Origin: Opisthocomus hoazin
Taxonomy: Eukaryota; Chordata; Aves; Opisthocomiformes; Opisthocomidae
NCBI RefSeq assembly: GCF_030867145.1
Contig: NC_134419.1
Location: forward strand, 74,147,403-74,211,402
Direction of reading: 5' to 3'
Length of the DNA stretch: 64,000 nt
The translations under genes were made by a program, and so were the position numbers. The number at the start of each line of letters is the position of its first letter. Positions within the stretch are counted from its first letter, which is position 1. The notes under the pieces were generated by a model. The model did no database searches and had not been told where the DNA came from. It saw nothing but the letters and a program-made list of their open reading frames with translations. Shown here piece after piece: positions 1 to 10,965 of the stretch.

Positions 1-3000
1 ATCAATTTATGATCTAGGATTACCCCAGAACTCCCAATTAACCAGATGTTCCTGAGCTTTTATTTATACAGACAATCATTCCTCTTGGAAATTTTTCTCT
101 TGCCAGTCACTTCATTAATTTCAGATAATTTATTCGACTTGCCACAATAATCTCATAATGGAATCCTGATACCCAGTGGGCTTTCAGCCCTCCCAGCTTG
201 ATAATTTACTAAGTACACTTGTTCTTCCATTATTTGGGCCGTTGGTAAAGATACCTGATAATACTAACCTTGTGAGTTAACCATTAATAACCACTCAACA
301 GGAGAAACTTCCCAACTATCTGGGACTATGGAGGTGTCCTAACTGGACCATATTTCCTTAGATAGTTATGGGAAAGTCACAAAAGACAGGATCAATGGTG
401 ATATTAAGTGCAGATATACACTACCACTCGGGACTGCTAGAGTGTCATAAGAAGAAACTGTATTGAGTCAATCTTAAATTTATGTTAATGGTTTCTTCAC
501 ACTTTGTTGTCTTGCAGGTACTTGAAAGTACATACTTTGATTATTTTTTTCTATTCTTTTATTTAAGAAAGGGTCTGACTAATCAGATTCCTGAGTCTGT
601 CCCCGAGTCATTCCCTGAGTCTTCCTTTCCCTTTTTTAAGGCTCAGGATAGTAGCACAGATTCATCAATGTATATAGAGCTATAACTTCCCATTGAGTTC
701 ACAGACATTGGAAAACAATGGTAAATTAGAAGCCCAAATACTTTCCTGCTTTCTTGAGCCTCGCTCATCCTCTCTAGTTTTCCAAGATCAGTGCTTACTT
801 CTCCAAACTTATCATGTCTCCACCTGGTCCTACCAGATCGATGACATAGTGTAGACTCCTGCAACAACAACCCATGCTTGTAATTTTTCCCTTCAACAAT
901 TACTCGGAGATAGGTATGTATTTCCTCCTGCATTCTATATGGTGTAATGATGTATATGGCAGGCCTATGATGCCTTAATAAAGGAAATGGTGCCTTGCAA
1001 TTCTTTGTGTGCCTTTTCCCCCAAAGAGGTAATTGACTATTTGTAAGTAGTTTCTAGGACATCTTAAATTTTTTTTCAGGAATGAGTTTGACCTTTTCGC
1101 AGAAACATCTTCTGGTAAAGCAGAATCATCTGTGTAGCTACGTATCAGTCATAGTTTATAGCGCTCTGATTTATCACACGTAGTCACAGACCTACAGTAT
1201 AAAGCTATTATAGGCATGCAGTACATCTATTGCTCAAATACATATATGTATGTTGTAACATAAATAAAATGTCAAACAAAGTGAAAAGCATGTTAGTAAT
1301 TGCCAAGTCTTACACATGGCTCTGATTCCACCTTGGCTTCTCACTGGCATTCCCCTTCACAAATGCAAAACCTGACTGACTCCAACAACAATGCAGAACT
1401 TCCCTGATTTGTCTAAGGTATAGTCTTACACCAGGTATTTTTCTTATTGTTTCTGTAAAATATGAGCTTGCTTTCATTTAGCTGCATATGAGTGTAAACT
1501 CTTTCACCATAGCAATTTAAAATCTTTTAACCATATAAATATAGTCAGGCTATAATACCTTTGCACAGTAGGGAAATGTAAAAGTGAGGTAGAGAGAGAC
1601 TTATTTATCCAAGGCCAGGGAAATAGGGTGAGGATTCAGATTTTCGGATTTTCAGTCCTCTTTTTGAGTCTCATGTCTATCTTATTTCCTTAGGTTTTAC
1701 AATGACCTACATATGATTGCACAAGAAATGCAAAGCCAGCAGTAAACACTATTCGCCTGTATACAGCAATGATCATCCATCCTAGTTATTTAAGTATAGA
1801 ACATACAATCTCACAGGACAATAAAGTTCTTTTAATCTCCTGGTTTAGCCCCTTGAGAGTCATAAGAATTCTAATTATTGGTACCGTACTTAACTGCACA
1901 TCAAGAGCTTGAGGACTGTAAATTCTGTACATGACTTTTTTATCCACAAGCCACAGATGAAGGAAAAACTGATAGTGTTTTTTGACCTAAATTGCTGCCT
2001 AGCAGCTAGAGATTGTGCTCGGGGGAGAAAAGGATTCAGTGTCACTCTTAGAACTTCATACATCCCTACTCTTCTCTTAAATACTGATGTGTTTATCTGC
2101 AGTATAAATGCAGCTTTATATAGAGTTTGAGGTTCTGTAAACATGAGTTCCGTAAGAAAGCAGTGGGTATGTCTGTTGATAAGGTTTTATTACGGCTCTA
2201 TACATCTGCTAAAGTAACTACACTAGCAGTGTTAAAGTAATCACCTCTTCAGCCAGCATGTCTGCGGTGGCAAATCTGGTTGAGCTACAGCAAAGCTTAC
2301 AGAAGACCACTCTTACTGTTCCAGCTCATGTCATTTGGGAAGGTGATGTAACAGTGACTGGAAAAGCTCCTTCAGATGGCACCCTCTGTGTCTCACCATG
2401 GGGCCTTGCTGCTCTAAGTGTGGATGAGCACAGGAACTGGATTCCTCACAGCTGAAACAAAACCGGAACATGCACTGCACTCAAGGATGGCGTCTAATGT
2501 GCTCCAGTTGCTAAGGGGTCTGTGGGACCAAACTAGATCTAATCTTAAATAAAGCTCCTGGAATGTGCATAGTGCGGAAGCTGGATCCTCAGGGCCAGCT
2601 GTTTTATTCTCCAGATCCTCTCCTGTTGTACTGCGCTGCTTGCTAACGTAGGCATGGTTGGCATTAGCGCATTTGTAATATAGACATGATCTGATTCTGC
2701 ATTGCTTGGCAACTCAAAATGAGCTGCCAAGTGAATGACGCTAAGGTAAATCCTGACCCTGAAAAGTTAGGCTGCTTCTGGTCAATAAGGGCCAGGTAGG
2801 TTTACTATTACTCTGGTTACTGTTATTTGGAGTCCAGTTTCAGAAACAGTATTTTAGTAGGTTATTCTGCATCTGCATTAGTTCCCTGAATTCAGTTCAC
2901 AATATGGTGCACAAATGCTTGTGGCTATGCAGTGCAGGCATGGTACAGGAATAGAAACACAAAGCTGGGAAGGAGGAAATGATTTTTGAAGCTGGCTTTA

Positions 3001-5980
3001 GCAGTATTGTTGCTGAATGTCACAGCATGTCAAACCTCACTGTGAAAAGTTTCCTCTGGAATATTTTCTGGGGTAAGGAAAGGAGAATTTGACCCCAAAT
3101 TAATTTATTGCACAGGCTTTTTCTGAAACTATGCAAGTACACATGCTATTTCAAAATCATGTTATTCACAACATGGAAAATGGAGTCAACTAAAGTGACA
3201 GAATATAAGTATTTTGTACTAAAAATGTAATAATTAAATGGAATAGTAAAGTATGTTTTCCATCACAACTTGGTCATGCTTAAATCCCAGAGTGCTGAGA
3301 CCACTGACTTCCAGGCTCGTCAATAATGTCTCCTTTTCTAACGTTCCATCCCTTAAATGCCTGTTTCTGTTGTTGTTCCTTGTCTTTTCAGGTCTCTGGA
3401 ATCTGAATAGACATTACGCTCTGGCTTTGTGCAGTACCTAGCACAGTGGGGGTCCTTATGCATAAAGTTCCTGGTCACGACGATAATGCATAATAATTGA
3501 TAAATATTGTATAAAATAGTAAGTGCCATGAGAAAGGGGAGCAAGCGGATAGTGATTAAAAAAAGGTCCAGGGAGGGTTAAACTTTTCCTGCATGTATTT
3601 CCATCACATTCAACTGACAGAGTTTTTTCCACTGAATAACATACGTTTCTTTTTCATAGCACAGCTAAAAACAGGGTGAAAAGTGACAAAAATAAATGTA
3701 TAACACTTCAGTACTTGGCAACTACTGCTATTCTTCAGGTGTTATTTGATGCTCAGCCTCAACAGTATTCACAGCACACAAATTTATGTTATGCCAAGAA
3801 TTTAATACATATACTTTGCTATGTTTGCAATTTTACCATCAAATTGCCTCAATACTAAGAAACTGAGTAGTCATATTCATAAATAGTGACAGAAAGTGTG
3901 ATAATCTCCAGGAAAAAGATAGATTCAGTGAACTCTAATAACATTACAAAGGCAACTGGATGGTTTTTGTTTCTATAATATTAAAATAGAAAAAAAATCA
4001 GGGAAAAAAAAGCAACTTCCGAGAAAGCTACTTACAAAATCGATTCAAATTAGCTAAATGGTATCAGATAAAAATAGAGTTAAAATTTTTTTTCTCTTAA
4101 AGACATATTAAATTCCAGTGATTCTAAAATTTGACTTTTCATCCTTTCTAAAACAAAAGGTCTTGCTTTATTTTAAAATGTGAACTATTTTGCTCTTAAA
4201 AAACCAGCCTAAATTAAAGAAAGGATGGTAAGTGCTTCAAAGGCTAATAAAACCATTTAACTTGTTCAGAATGTTTTTGTATCTTATTTTGCTTAATATA
4301 TCTTCAATGAATTGCTAAAGGATTCCCATCCCATTTTTTATTAAATTTCTTTTGCTTCACTCCCAAGACAGAGTTAAATATTGTTTTGTAGCTACAACCA
4401 CCAAGAGGACAAAGTTGTCTTTGAAAGATTTCCACAGAAGTCCAAACTGTGACCTCATGCCACTCTAATAAAAGACTCCTATGGTTGTGAAGAAGCCTGT
4501 TTTAGAAACACTGACACTGGAACTTTCTTTGTTCAAATGTAGGTCTAGAAAGAAAAGTCTCTTGTAGGGCAAATATGCAAAAGCCCCCATTTTGGAAAAA
4601 TGAGTCTGTTGTGTAGATTTCCCTTGATGCTTTCTGGCAAATTGGATTAATACTCAATCAGCCCTTAATCAATGAAGAGACTGGAACAGGGCTGTGGAGC
4701 AAAAAATGTAATCTGCTTGGTCAAGGTCCTTCTGTGTCTGAACTGGTCTACTCTGTACACTTACAAAACCAGCATGCCTAGGCGATCGGATGTGGAAAAG
4801 CAAGTAGAAACTCTTTTAAATTAGCTGTGAATTTTATTACAATGGCCATGAAGAGCAGCCTGTCATTTACCTTGGAGAAACTACGAATTAAATGTGGCCT
4901 TGGTATACCATAAGTAGTATTTTAACTGATGAAGGCAAACCAACAACACAGTAAGGAATCTTTTCCTGTGTGATTGCACTAGCTTGGTAGTCTGCAAAGT
5001 GAAATTTGTAATTGTAGAATAAAAGAATTGTAGGCAGTTGAAACATTCTCATTTATTTTTGCAAATGGTCTCATTGATTTGATCCTAACAGTAAGTGCAA
5101 CAGAGGGAAATCAATACATCACCATAAGCTGCATAGTATACTGCAGATGTTAATCACATACACATTGCTTTGAAGGGAAAATGTTATTGTTTTCCTATGT
5201 GCTCAGTGAAGCTCGGTGAAGTCAATAATAGTCCCATTGGCAAGTAAGAGGTTTTCTTGGGGAAGAAGGAAATACCAGAGTCTCTCTTCCTTTAGAGATA
5301 ACAACTACAGCTGCCATATGAAAAAGTTATTCCAGTGGAAAGAAAGCTAAAAATAAATTCCAGCAAAAATTCTTATGCTGAACTGCTTTCCCTGATTTTG
5401 AGAAAGTTTTCATTTTCTTGCCAAAAGCTAATATTCATGCCAGTATTTTTGTATTTTTCTGTCACAAAACATAACACACAAGTATTTTTCAGACTGTTTA
5501 ACATTGGAAGTACATTTACAGGTACTTCAGAAGTGTTGTGGTGGCAATTGTTGGCTGTCACAAACAAATCTCTTTTTATCTGCTATATTGCCAATCAGAA
5601 GAGCCTATTGTGTTACTTTTATTCTGAGGAGGTTCCTTCTCAAAGCAGGCTTTTCAGAATGTCTGTTTAATGCATAATACAACCTCTCAAAAAAGCACAC
5701 AAAAGCCTTTAAAAAAAAATGTTTCAGAAGAGGAAAGTAGCTCAAGAGCACTTCTTGCATCTTAGTTTATTAACCACCTCACACAGCTGAGGAGCTATCA
5801 AGTTAGTAAACATGTGATGAAGGATTAGGTAAATTAAAGAATCTCAGTGGAATATTGTAGAAGCCCTTATTCATGGATGTGATTTAAGACAGTAAGGGTA
5901 TAGCATCATGGATTTATTATTCATACTCTTGTATTAGTGGGAACACATTAGAACCATGTGAGTTGCAGAAACAGACAAAC
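1..5980. other. AT-rich intergenic DNA upstream of INPP5F
   Basis: No gene or exon that I recognise. BAG3, the expected upstream neighbour by synteny, is not visible here, so its end should lie to the left of the window. Open frames are all under 112 codons and show no family resemblance. Apart from the possible LINE tail near 3.4 kb, no repeat was recognised. Confidence 0.6.
3385..3520 (+). repeat. possible ancient amniote LINE/SINE 3' tail
   Basis: The segment resembles a widespread amniote repeat tail I remember: a block like GTGCAGTACCTAGCACAGTG, then GGTCCT, a short variable part, and an AT-rich ATAATGCATAATAATTGATA end. The subfamily and edges are uncertain, and the assignment rests on memory of the motif only. 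Confidence 0.4.
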
Positions 5981-5984
5981 CAGT

Positions 5985-6560
5985 TTGTCTTGTCTGCAAA
6001 AAACCAGCTTGCAAGAAAACCAGCAGCCGTAACAGGACCGACTGAATGGGGAAAACCTAACTAAGCTCAAATGTGAAAAGTGGGCATGTGGAAAGCTTAA
6101 GTGGGCAGGGACTACCGAGGAGGAACACAGATGCATTGCCTGGGCACACAGGGATGAAAACAGGAAGGACAAAGCACAGCTAGATTAAAAACTGACACGG
6201 AGTATGAAGGGTAAGAACAAAGGCTTCTGTAGTTACTTTGGCATCAAAAAGATGACCAAAGAAAACTTAAGCCCACTGCTGAGTGGGGTGGGCAACCCTG
6301 TGACAAAGGACATAGAAAAGGCCGCAGCCTTTTTTGCCTCGGATTTTACTGGATGATCTGCTTTCAGGCCCCCTATGCCTCTGTGTCTAATAGCAAAGTT
6401 GCAGTACAGTTCTGCCAGTGGTAGAAGACGACCAAGTTAGGGACTACTTAAATAAGCTGACATACAAAAAGTTCGTGGGACCTGATGGGATGCATCCAGA
6501 AGTGCTGAGGGAGCTGGCTGATGTCACTGCAAGGCTGCTTTTTATCATCTTTATCATAGC
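5985..6560 (+). mobile_element. decayed CR1 LINE fragment, ORF2 region, plus orientation
   Basis: Plus-strand translation, broken by stops and frameshifts, follows the CR1 ORF2 segment between endonuclease and reverse transcriptase: an EEEHRCIAWAHRDENRK-like stretch, KGFCSYFGIKK, EKAAAFFASDF, and finally [16 protein letters not shown], the CR1 block that precedes the RT core. It is internal (no 3' tail) and clearly old. Confidence 0.8.
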
Positions 6561-6564
6561 ACTT

Positions 6565-9500
6565 GACAACCCCGTAAACAACTAGAATGAATGTACCTTG
6601 AATAAATAATAAGGCAGCAAAAATTATTTCCACTCATTGTCGAATAGCTAAATAAGTGATGGCTCAGCTATCGAAAAGCAAAGCAGCAAATGTCCATGCT
6701 ATAAAATTTCCACCAACTGCATCTATGAACTGATATCTCCAATAGCAAAAGAGGAATCAGCTGACGATAACAATACCATGCAGGCAAACAGGAGTGCTTT
6801 GAATATGTTATAGGTGTATTCACTGCCAAGGAAGATTTTTCTGATGTTCGTCTGGAAGCTAACAGGAGCATGAAAGCCAAACAAATGAAAAAATGTTCCA
6901 TGACTTCTTAATCACAGACATTTAGAAATAAAGACCCTCACACTCTCTTGCAGTGTCATTCCCAAGACTGGTATCATTCATACCAGGAAGAGTTGTGTAT
7001 TTCTCCAGTCTATCCAGTGAATTGTACTTCCAAGTATGGACTGTTGCTAAATCATATCACTTCCTATTAATCAACATTTAAACTTGCAATCAAGCTGCAG
7101 ACAATCAGGTAACACTGAGAGTGAGAGTGCATGACTAATTGTCAGCCTATGCATTTCTTACCATTAGCTATTGACAATGAATTGCAAAAATGCAAAATTC
7201 CCTTTCCAATTTTTTTTTCTATGCTAACTAAAGCTGGCAGGCTCATAAAAACACTGCCCAGCTGTGAATCTATGCAAAGAAACAGAATGTAAACAGAAAA
7301 CTACCCAAGGGGAAAAAAAACCCTGATCAAAGGGTAAACAAGGGCAAAACAAAGCCTGTCCTTGAAATCCCTGCAAGAAGCTCTTAATTATTTTAATGGC
7401 AACCCTATGCATTGCACTGCAACACTGAACTATTTGGGAAATGCATGCAGAATAGAGATGATACTGCAAATGGCAGTGACAAATATTTAGCAAATGACAG
7501 TGCAGACTACCCAGAAATAGAGGAAAGAGATGGGAGCAAAAGTAAAGGATTATGTTTTGACCCATTGAGGTGTTCCGTTTTTAGTCATAAACCGGAAAAG
7601 TTCTGAAGCACATACTCATCTTAAAAGATGTCAGTGTTCAATCACACATATTTAATTTGTGCATATAAAGTCATGTGTACACTTAAATGCTTTTCTAGAC
7701 TGGATGCTCAGTACCTTCCAAAGTCAAGCTCTTTCCTGGATCTTGAATGTTAACATTTAATAAGGAGATTTATCATTTCTTAATGTCCTTTAATATTTTG
7801 TAGTAAAACTAAAATATACGAGTAACATACTAATGAAGAAATGTTGTATGAGAGAGAAATCAATCTTTTCAAAGAATGGGTTTAAAGTGGTGCTGTTCAA
7901 TAGTAGGTAGTTTAATAACAATTGGTGTATCTTTTTATCTGCGAGTTGAAGAGGCTAACCTCCCTAGTAGTCCATTGCCCTCTGTCAGCAGAGGCTTCAG
8001 TGCTCCCAGATAGAGCGTGTCCAAAGGAACTCTTGATTTAGCATGACGAAGGGAAGCAAAAACCTCTGGCAGGGGAGGGAAATTCCTAAAATGGATCTGC
8101 CACTGACAGAACAGACTCATTCTGGAAATCTCTGCTCTCAGCTGCCAATTCCCATGCCCCAGCTGGAGATTCCCACTCTCCTGCTGCGTGACAAATGCCA
8201 AGTCAACTGTCATGGAGCCACTGTGACTGCATGGGTGGTGTCCCTAGCATGCAGCAGGACATCTTTCATACTGTCACTTTCATATCGATTATCATTTGTT
8301 CCTACAAGAAAATATGAATCGTCTTAGTTCAAAGTCTTTATGGGTTTCTCAGATAGTTAATTCCATGACATGTAAAGTCAAATGCTTACATTTATACAAT
8401 GAAATGAAGGAATGGTACCACTGAACAGGGTGCTTATTTGCACTGTCCAGAAAACAACAACAAAATATTTCAGGCAGGCAGGTGTGTACACCTGACAGCT
8501 CAAAAAGAGTCTTCTACCTAAGGAGAGTCAACTTCACAAAAATCTGCCTCACCTCCCATCTTAGCAAATCTTGGCCCCAAATAATTCTCAAATGTCTTTT
8601 TTCCTTAAGGCTTCACACATTTCTCTGTGAATAGGGGAACGCTGCAGCTGCAGCTACCGCCACTGAGGCGCCTGCTGCCTGTGACTCATCACCCAGCTAA
8701 ACTACTGTCCCTCTGCCCTGCTCACAGTGCCAGGCAGGGAGGAGAGGGAGGACAAGAGCAAAGCATCTCTTTTAGCTATCAATTGCCAGCTTCCTTGCAG
8801 GGTCACAGAGTGACTTCTCTCCAGGAGAAGTTGCAGCAAGGATTTTACTGAGCCGAGTGTTTAAAAAAACCTGAGGCTCTTACTGCTCCTCACCTTTTAG
8901 GCAGCTAAAAGTGAAAGAAAGACACAGATTGCTTTGCACAGTAGGAGCTTTCAGTCAGAGACAGAAAATATGTCCCACTGCAACCACAGCTCTGCTGTGC
9001 ATTCAGTCTACCTGAAATTTCACAGAGCCTTCTCTACTTGGGCTAGGCTTCCTTTTATGGCACTATAAATGTATTTCATTTATGACTGAGAAAACAGCAC
9101 TATGTTGTTATGCTTGGAAACAAGCTGTGGACCAATCCATCCTGGTACTGCATTTCTGTGTATGTTTGATGGGCCTCTGAAAATATGCGACATCGTGCTT
9201 ACGGGAAAATCAAGAAGAAAGTAATCCAAAAGAGATATATTTATTAAAAGGCTGAGAAGCCATTTAAACCCTTCTCTTGCCCAGTACCTGCAGGAGTGAT
9301 CTGAGTTACCAGCATTACCCGCGTTCGGCCAATGGCATTGACTGCTATGTACAAGAATTAGGCAGGGCAGTGCTGCGCTGGGAGCCGCAGGGCATTCACA
9401 AGGCACAGCATTTTCAAAATCGGGATCTGTAGCCAAGAATACTGCATCCTTTTTGCATACCTGCCCTGGGGAAAACGTTAAGAGATAGTAGCATCTATTA

Positions 9501-9810
9501 GCAAACCAAATAGAGTTCAGTTCCATTCATATCATTCCTGTATTATTTAAGTGTACTTAAAAGAAAAAAGCAACATCAGAGGCCAGACCTCGTATTTGAA
9601 AGAAAAAATCTTAAACTGCATTCAAAATAATACAAAGCCTGTCTAGAGACTTTTAAAAAAATATTGATCGTTCTTATAAGAAAGAAGGGTAGACTGAAAT
9701 AAAAAGACGAGAAAATCGGTTTTCTGGTACTATGTAGAACCACTTACACGCACCGTTAAATTTTCAAGACATACTGGAGACGCTCTTTCAACAAAGCGAG
9801 CTGCTCCCGC
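6565..9810. other. intergenic DNA upstream of the CpG island
   Basis: No gene, RNA or recognised repeat. A moderately GC-rich patch occurs near 8.63-8.78 kb and a paired E-box motif near 8.48 kb. The open frame on the minus strand at 9080-9526 (148 codons) has no recognisable domain. Confidence 0.5.
8479..8494. promoter_or_regulatory. inverted E-box/T-box-like half sites CAGGTGT-GT-ACACCTG
   Basis: Seven-base inverted arms with a 2-base spacer, about 2.1 kb upstream of the INPP5F promoter. Each arm contains CAGGTG/CACCTG (ZEB/Snail-type E-box) and the AGGTGT core of a T-box half site. Function is unproven. Confidence 0.3.
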
Positions 9811-10559
9811 GTGGCTGTGCGCGCAGCAGGATGCTTGCTGCCCGTGCCCATTTCTACTTCACTCTTACAGAGGCTGGGACTTCAGCTCCCGCAAACACCA
9901 GCTCTGGAGACCTGTGGGCAAGCGGCCGGCGGGGCTGGGGAGGGCCTGCGGCAGCCAGGAGTTCGCTCGCACCTTTCCCAGCGTTGCTTGGAGAGGATGA
10001 GAGAGGGTATAATTACCTTGTATCAAGAGGTGCTCTTTTCTGTATAAATACTTAAAATCACCACGAGCCCTGTGCTGCGGTGTGGAGATTTCCTTCCACC
10101 GCTAGCTGATACGCTGTGCCAGCTCCTGCTTCCACGAGTTACTAAAGTCGCTCCCTCTTGGGAGAAGCCGAAAGAGCTCGGGGGATGCAGGCTGGGTTGC
10201 TGCCACTTCGTCTGCGGTGGCTGGCTACAACCTCCCGCGGCTCCGCGGCCGGTGCTGCTGCGGGGGCCCGGCATCCCATCCCGGCACCAACAGCCGGCCA
10301 GCGCGGCCCGGGGACAGCCGCGGCCACCCCGCGACCAGGCCGGGCCGCCCTCGCCCCGGGCGGGAGAGCGTCGCGGAGGGGCGGCGCCGGCGCTGAGGGG
10401 AGGGCGCACGCCCCGCCGTCAGCCCCAGCCGGCCCCGGCTCCGGCCCCGGGGGCTGTGGCCGCTCATCCCGCCGCGGCGGGCACAGCCTCCCGCTGCCCG
10501 CCGGGCCTCCCCCCCCCCGCGCTGTGGGGCTGTCCTGAGGGGTGTGCGAGGCACGGGCG

Positions 10560-10868
10560 GGCGGGAGCGGGAGCCCCGCCCCCTCGCGCTCCGCAAGCCC
10601 CGCCCAGCGCCGCGCCGCGCCTTTAAGCGCGCGGCCAGGGGCTGACGGGCAGTGTCACGTGCGGCGGCGGGGCCGGAACCCGAGCTCGCGCCCGGCCGGC
10701 TGAGGAACGCGCTCGCGCGCGCCCCCGCCTTCGGCTTGGGAGCGCGCCCCGGCCCGGCCCTCCCGCTTCCGCCCGGTGTGCGCGCGGGAGCCGCGCGGCT
10801 GCGGAGCGGCGGGAGCGCTGCGCTCGCCCTGCCCGCCCGCCCTCCTCTCCCTCCCGGCGGCGGCGGGG
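10560..10868 (+). promoter_or_regulatory. INPP5F: INPP5F core promoter and 5' leader (TATA-less, GC boxes, E-box)
   Basis: GC boxes CCCCGCCCCC (10574-10583) and CCCCGCCC (10598-10605) precede a CACGTG E-box at 10656-10661 in the context GTCACGTGCG. There is no ATG between the E-box and the INPP5F start. The transcription start is inferred to lie roughly at 10.6-10.75 kb. No TATA box is at a suitable distance, as expected for a CpG-island housekeeping promoter. Confidence 0.6.
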
Positions 10869-10965
10869 ATGGAGCTGTTCCAGGCCAAGGACCACTACAT
10901 CCTGCAGCGCGGGGAGCGGGCGCTGTGGTGCAGCCGGAGGGACGGCAGCCTGCGGCTGAGAGCGG
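10869..10965 (+). CDS. INPP5F: INPP5F exon 1 (coding part)
   Basis: Encodes residues 1-32 plus one base of codon 33, beginning [12 protein letters not shown]. It lies inside the CpG island. The ATG at 10869 has G at -3 and +4. The donor is GCGG|GTGAG. The reading frame is also open upstream of the ATG back to a TGA at 10701. Confidence 0.95.

Noticed and set aside
643-933. 96-codon minus-strand frame near the window start as a possible retroviral or gene fragment
   Set aside because: No motif of gag, pol, env or a known gene could be recognised, and no LTR ends are visible nearby.
10042-10049. TATAAATA as a TATA box for INPP5F
   Set aside because: It lies about 600 bp or more upstream of the inferred start region, outside the densest part of the island.
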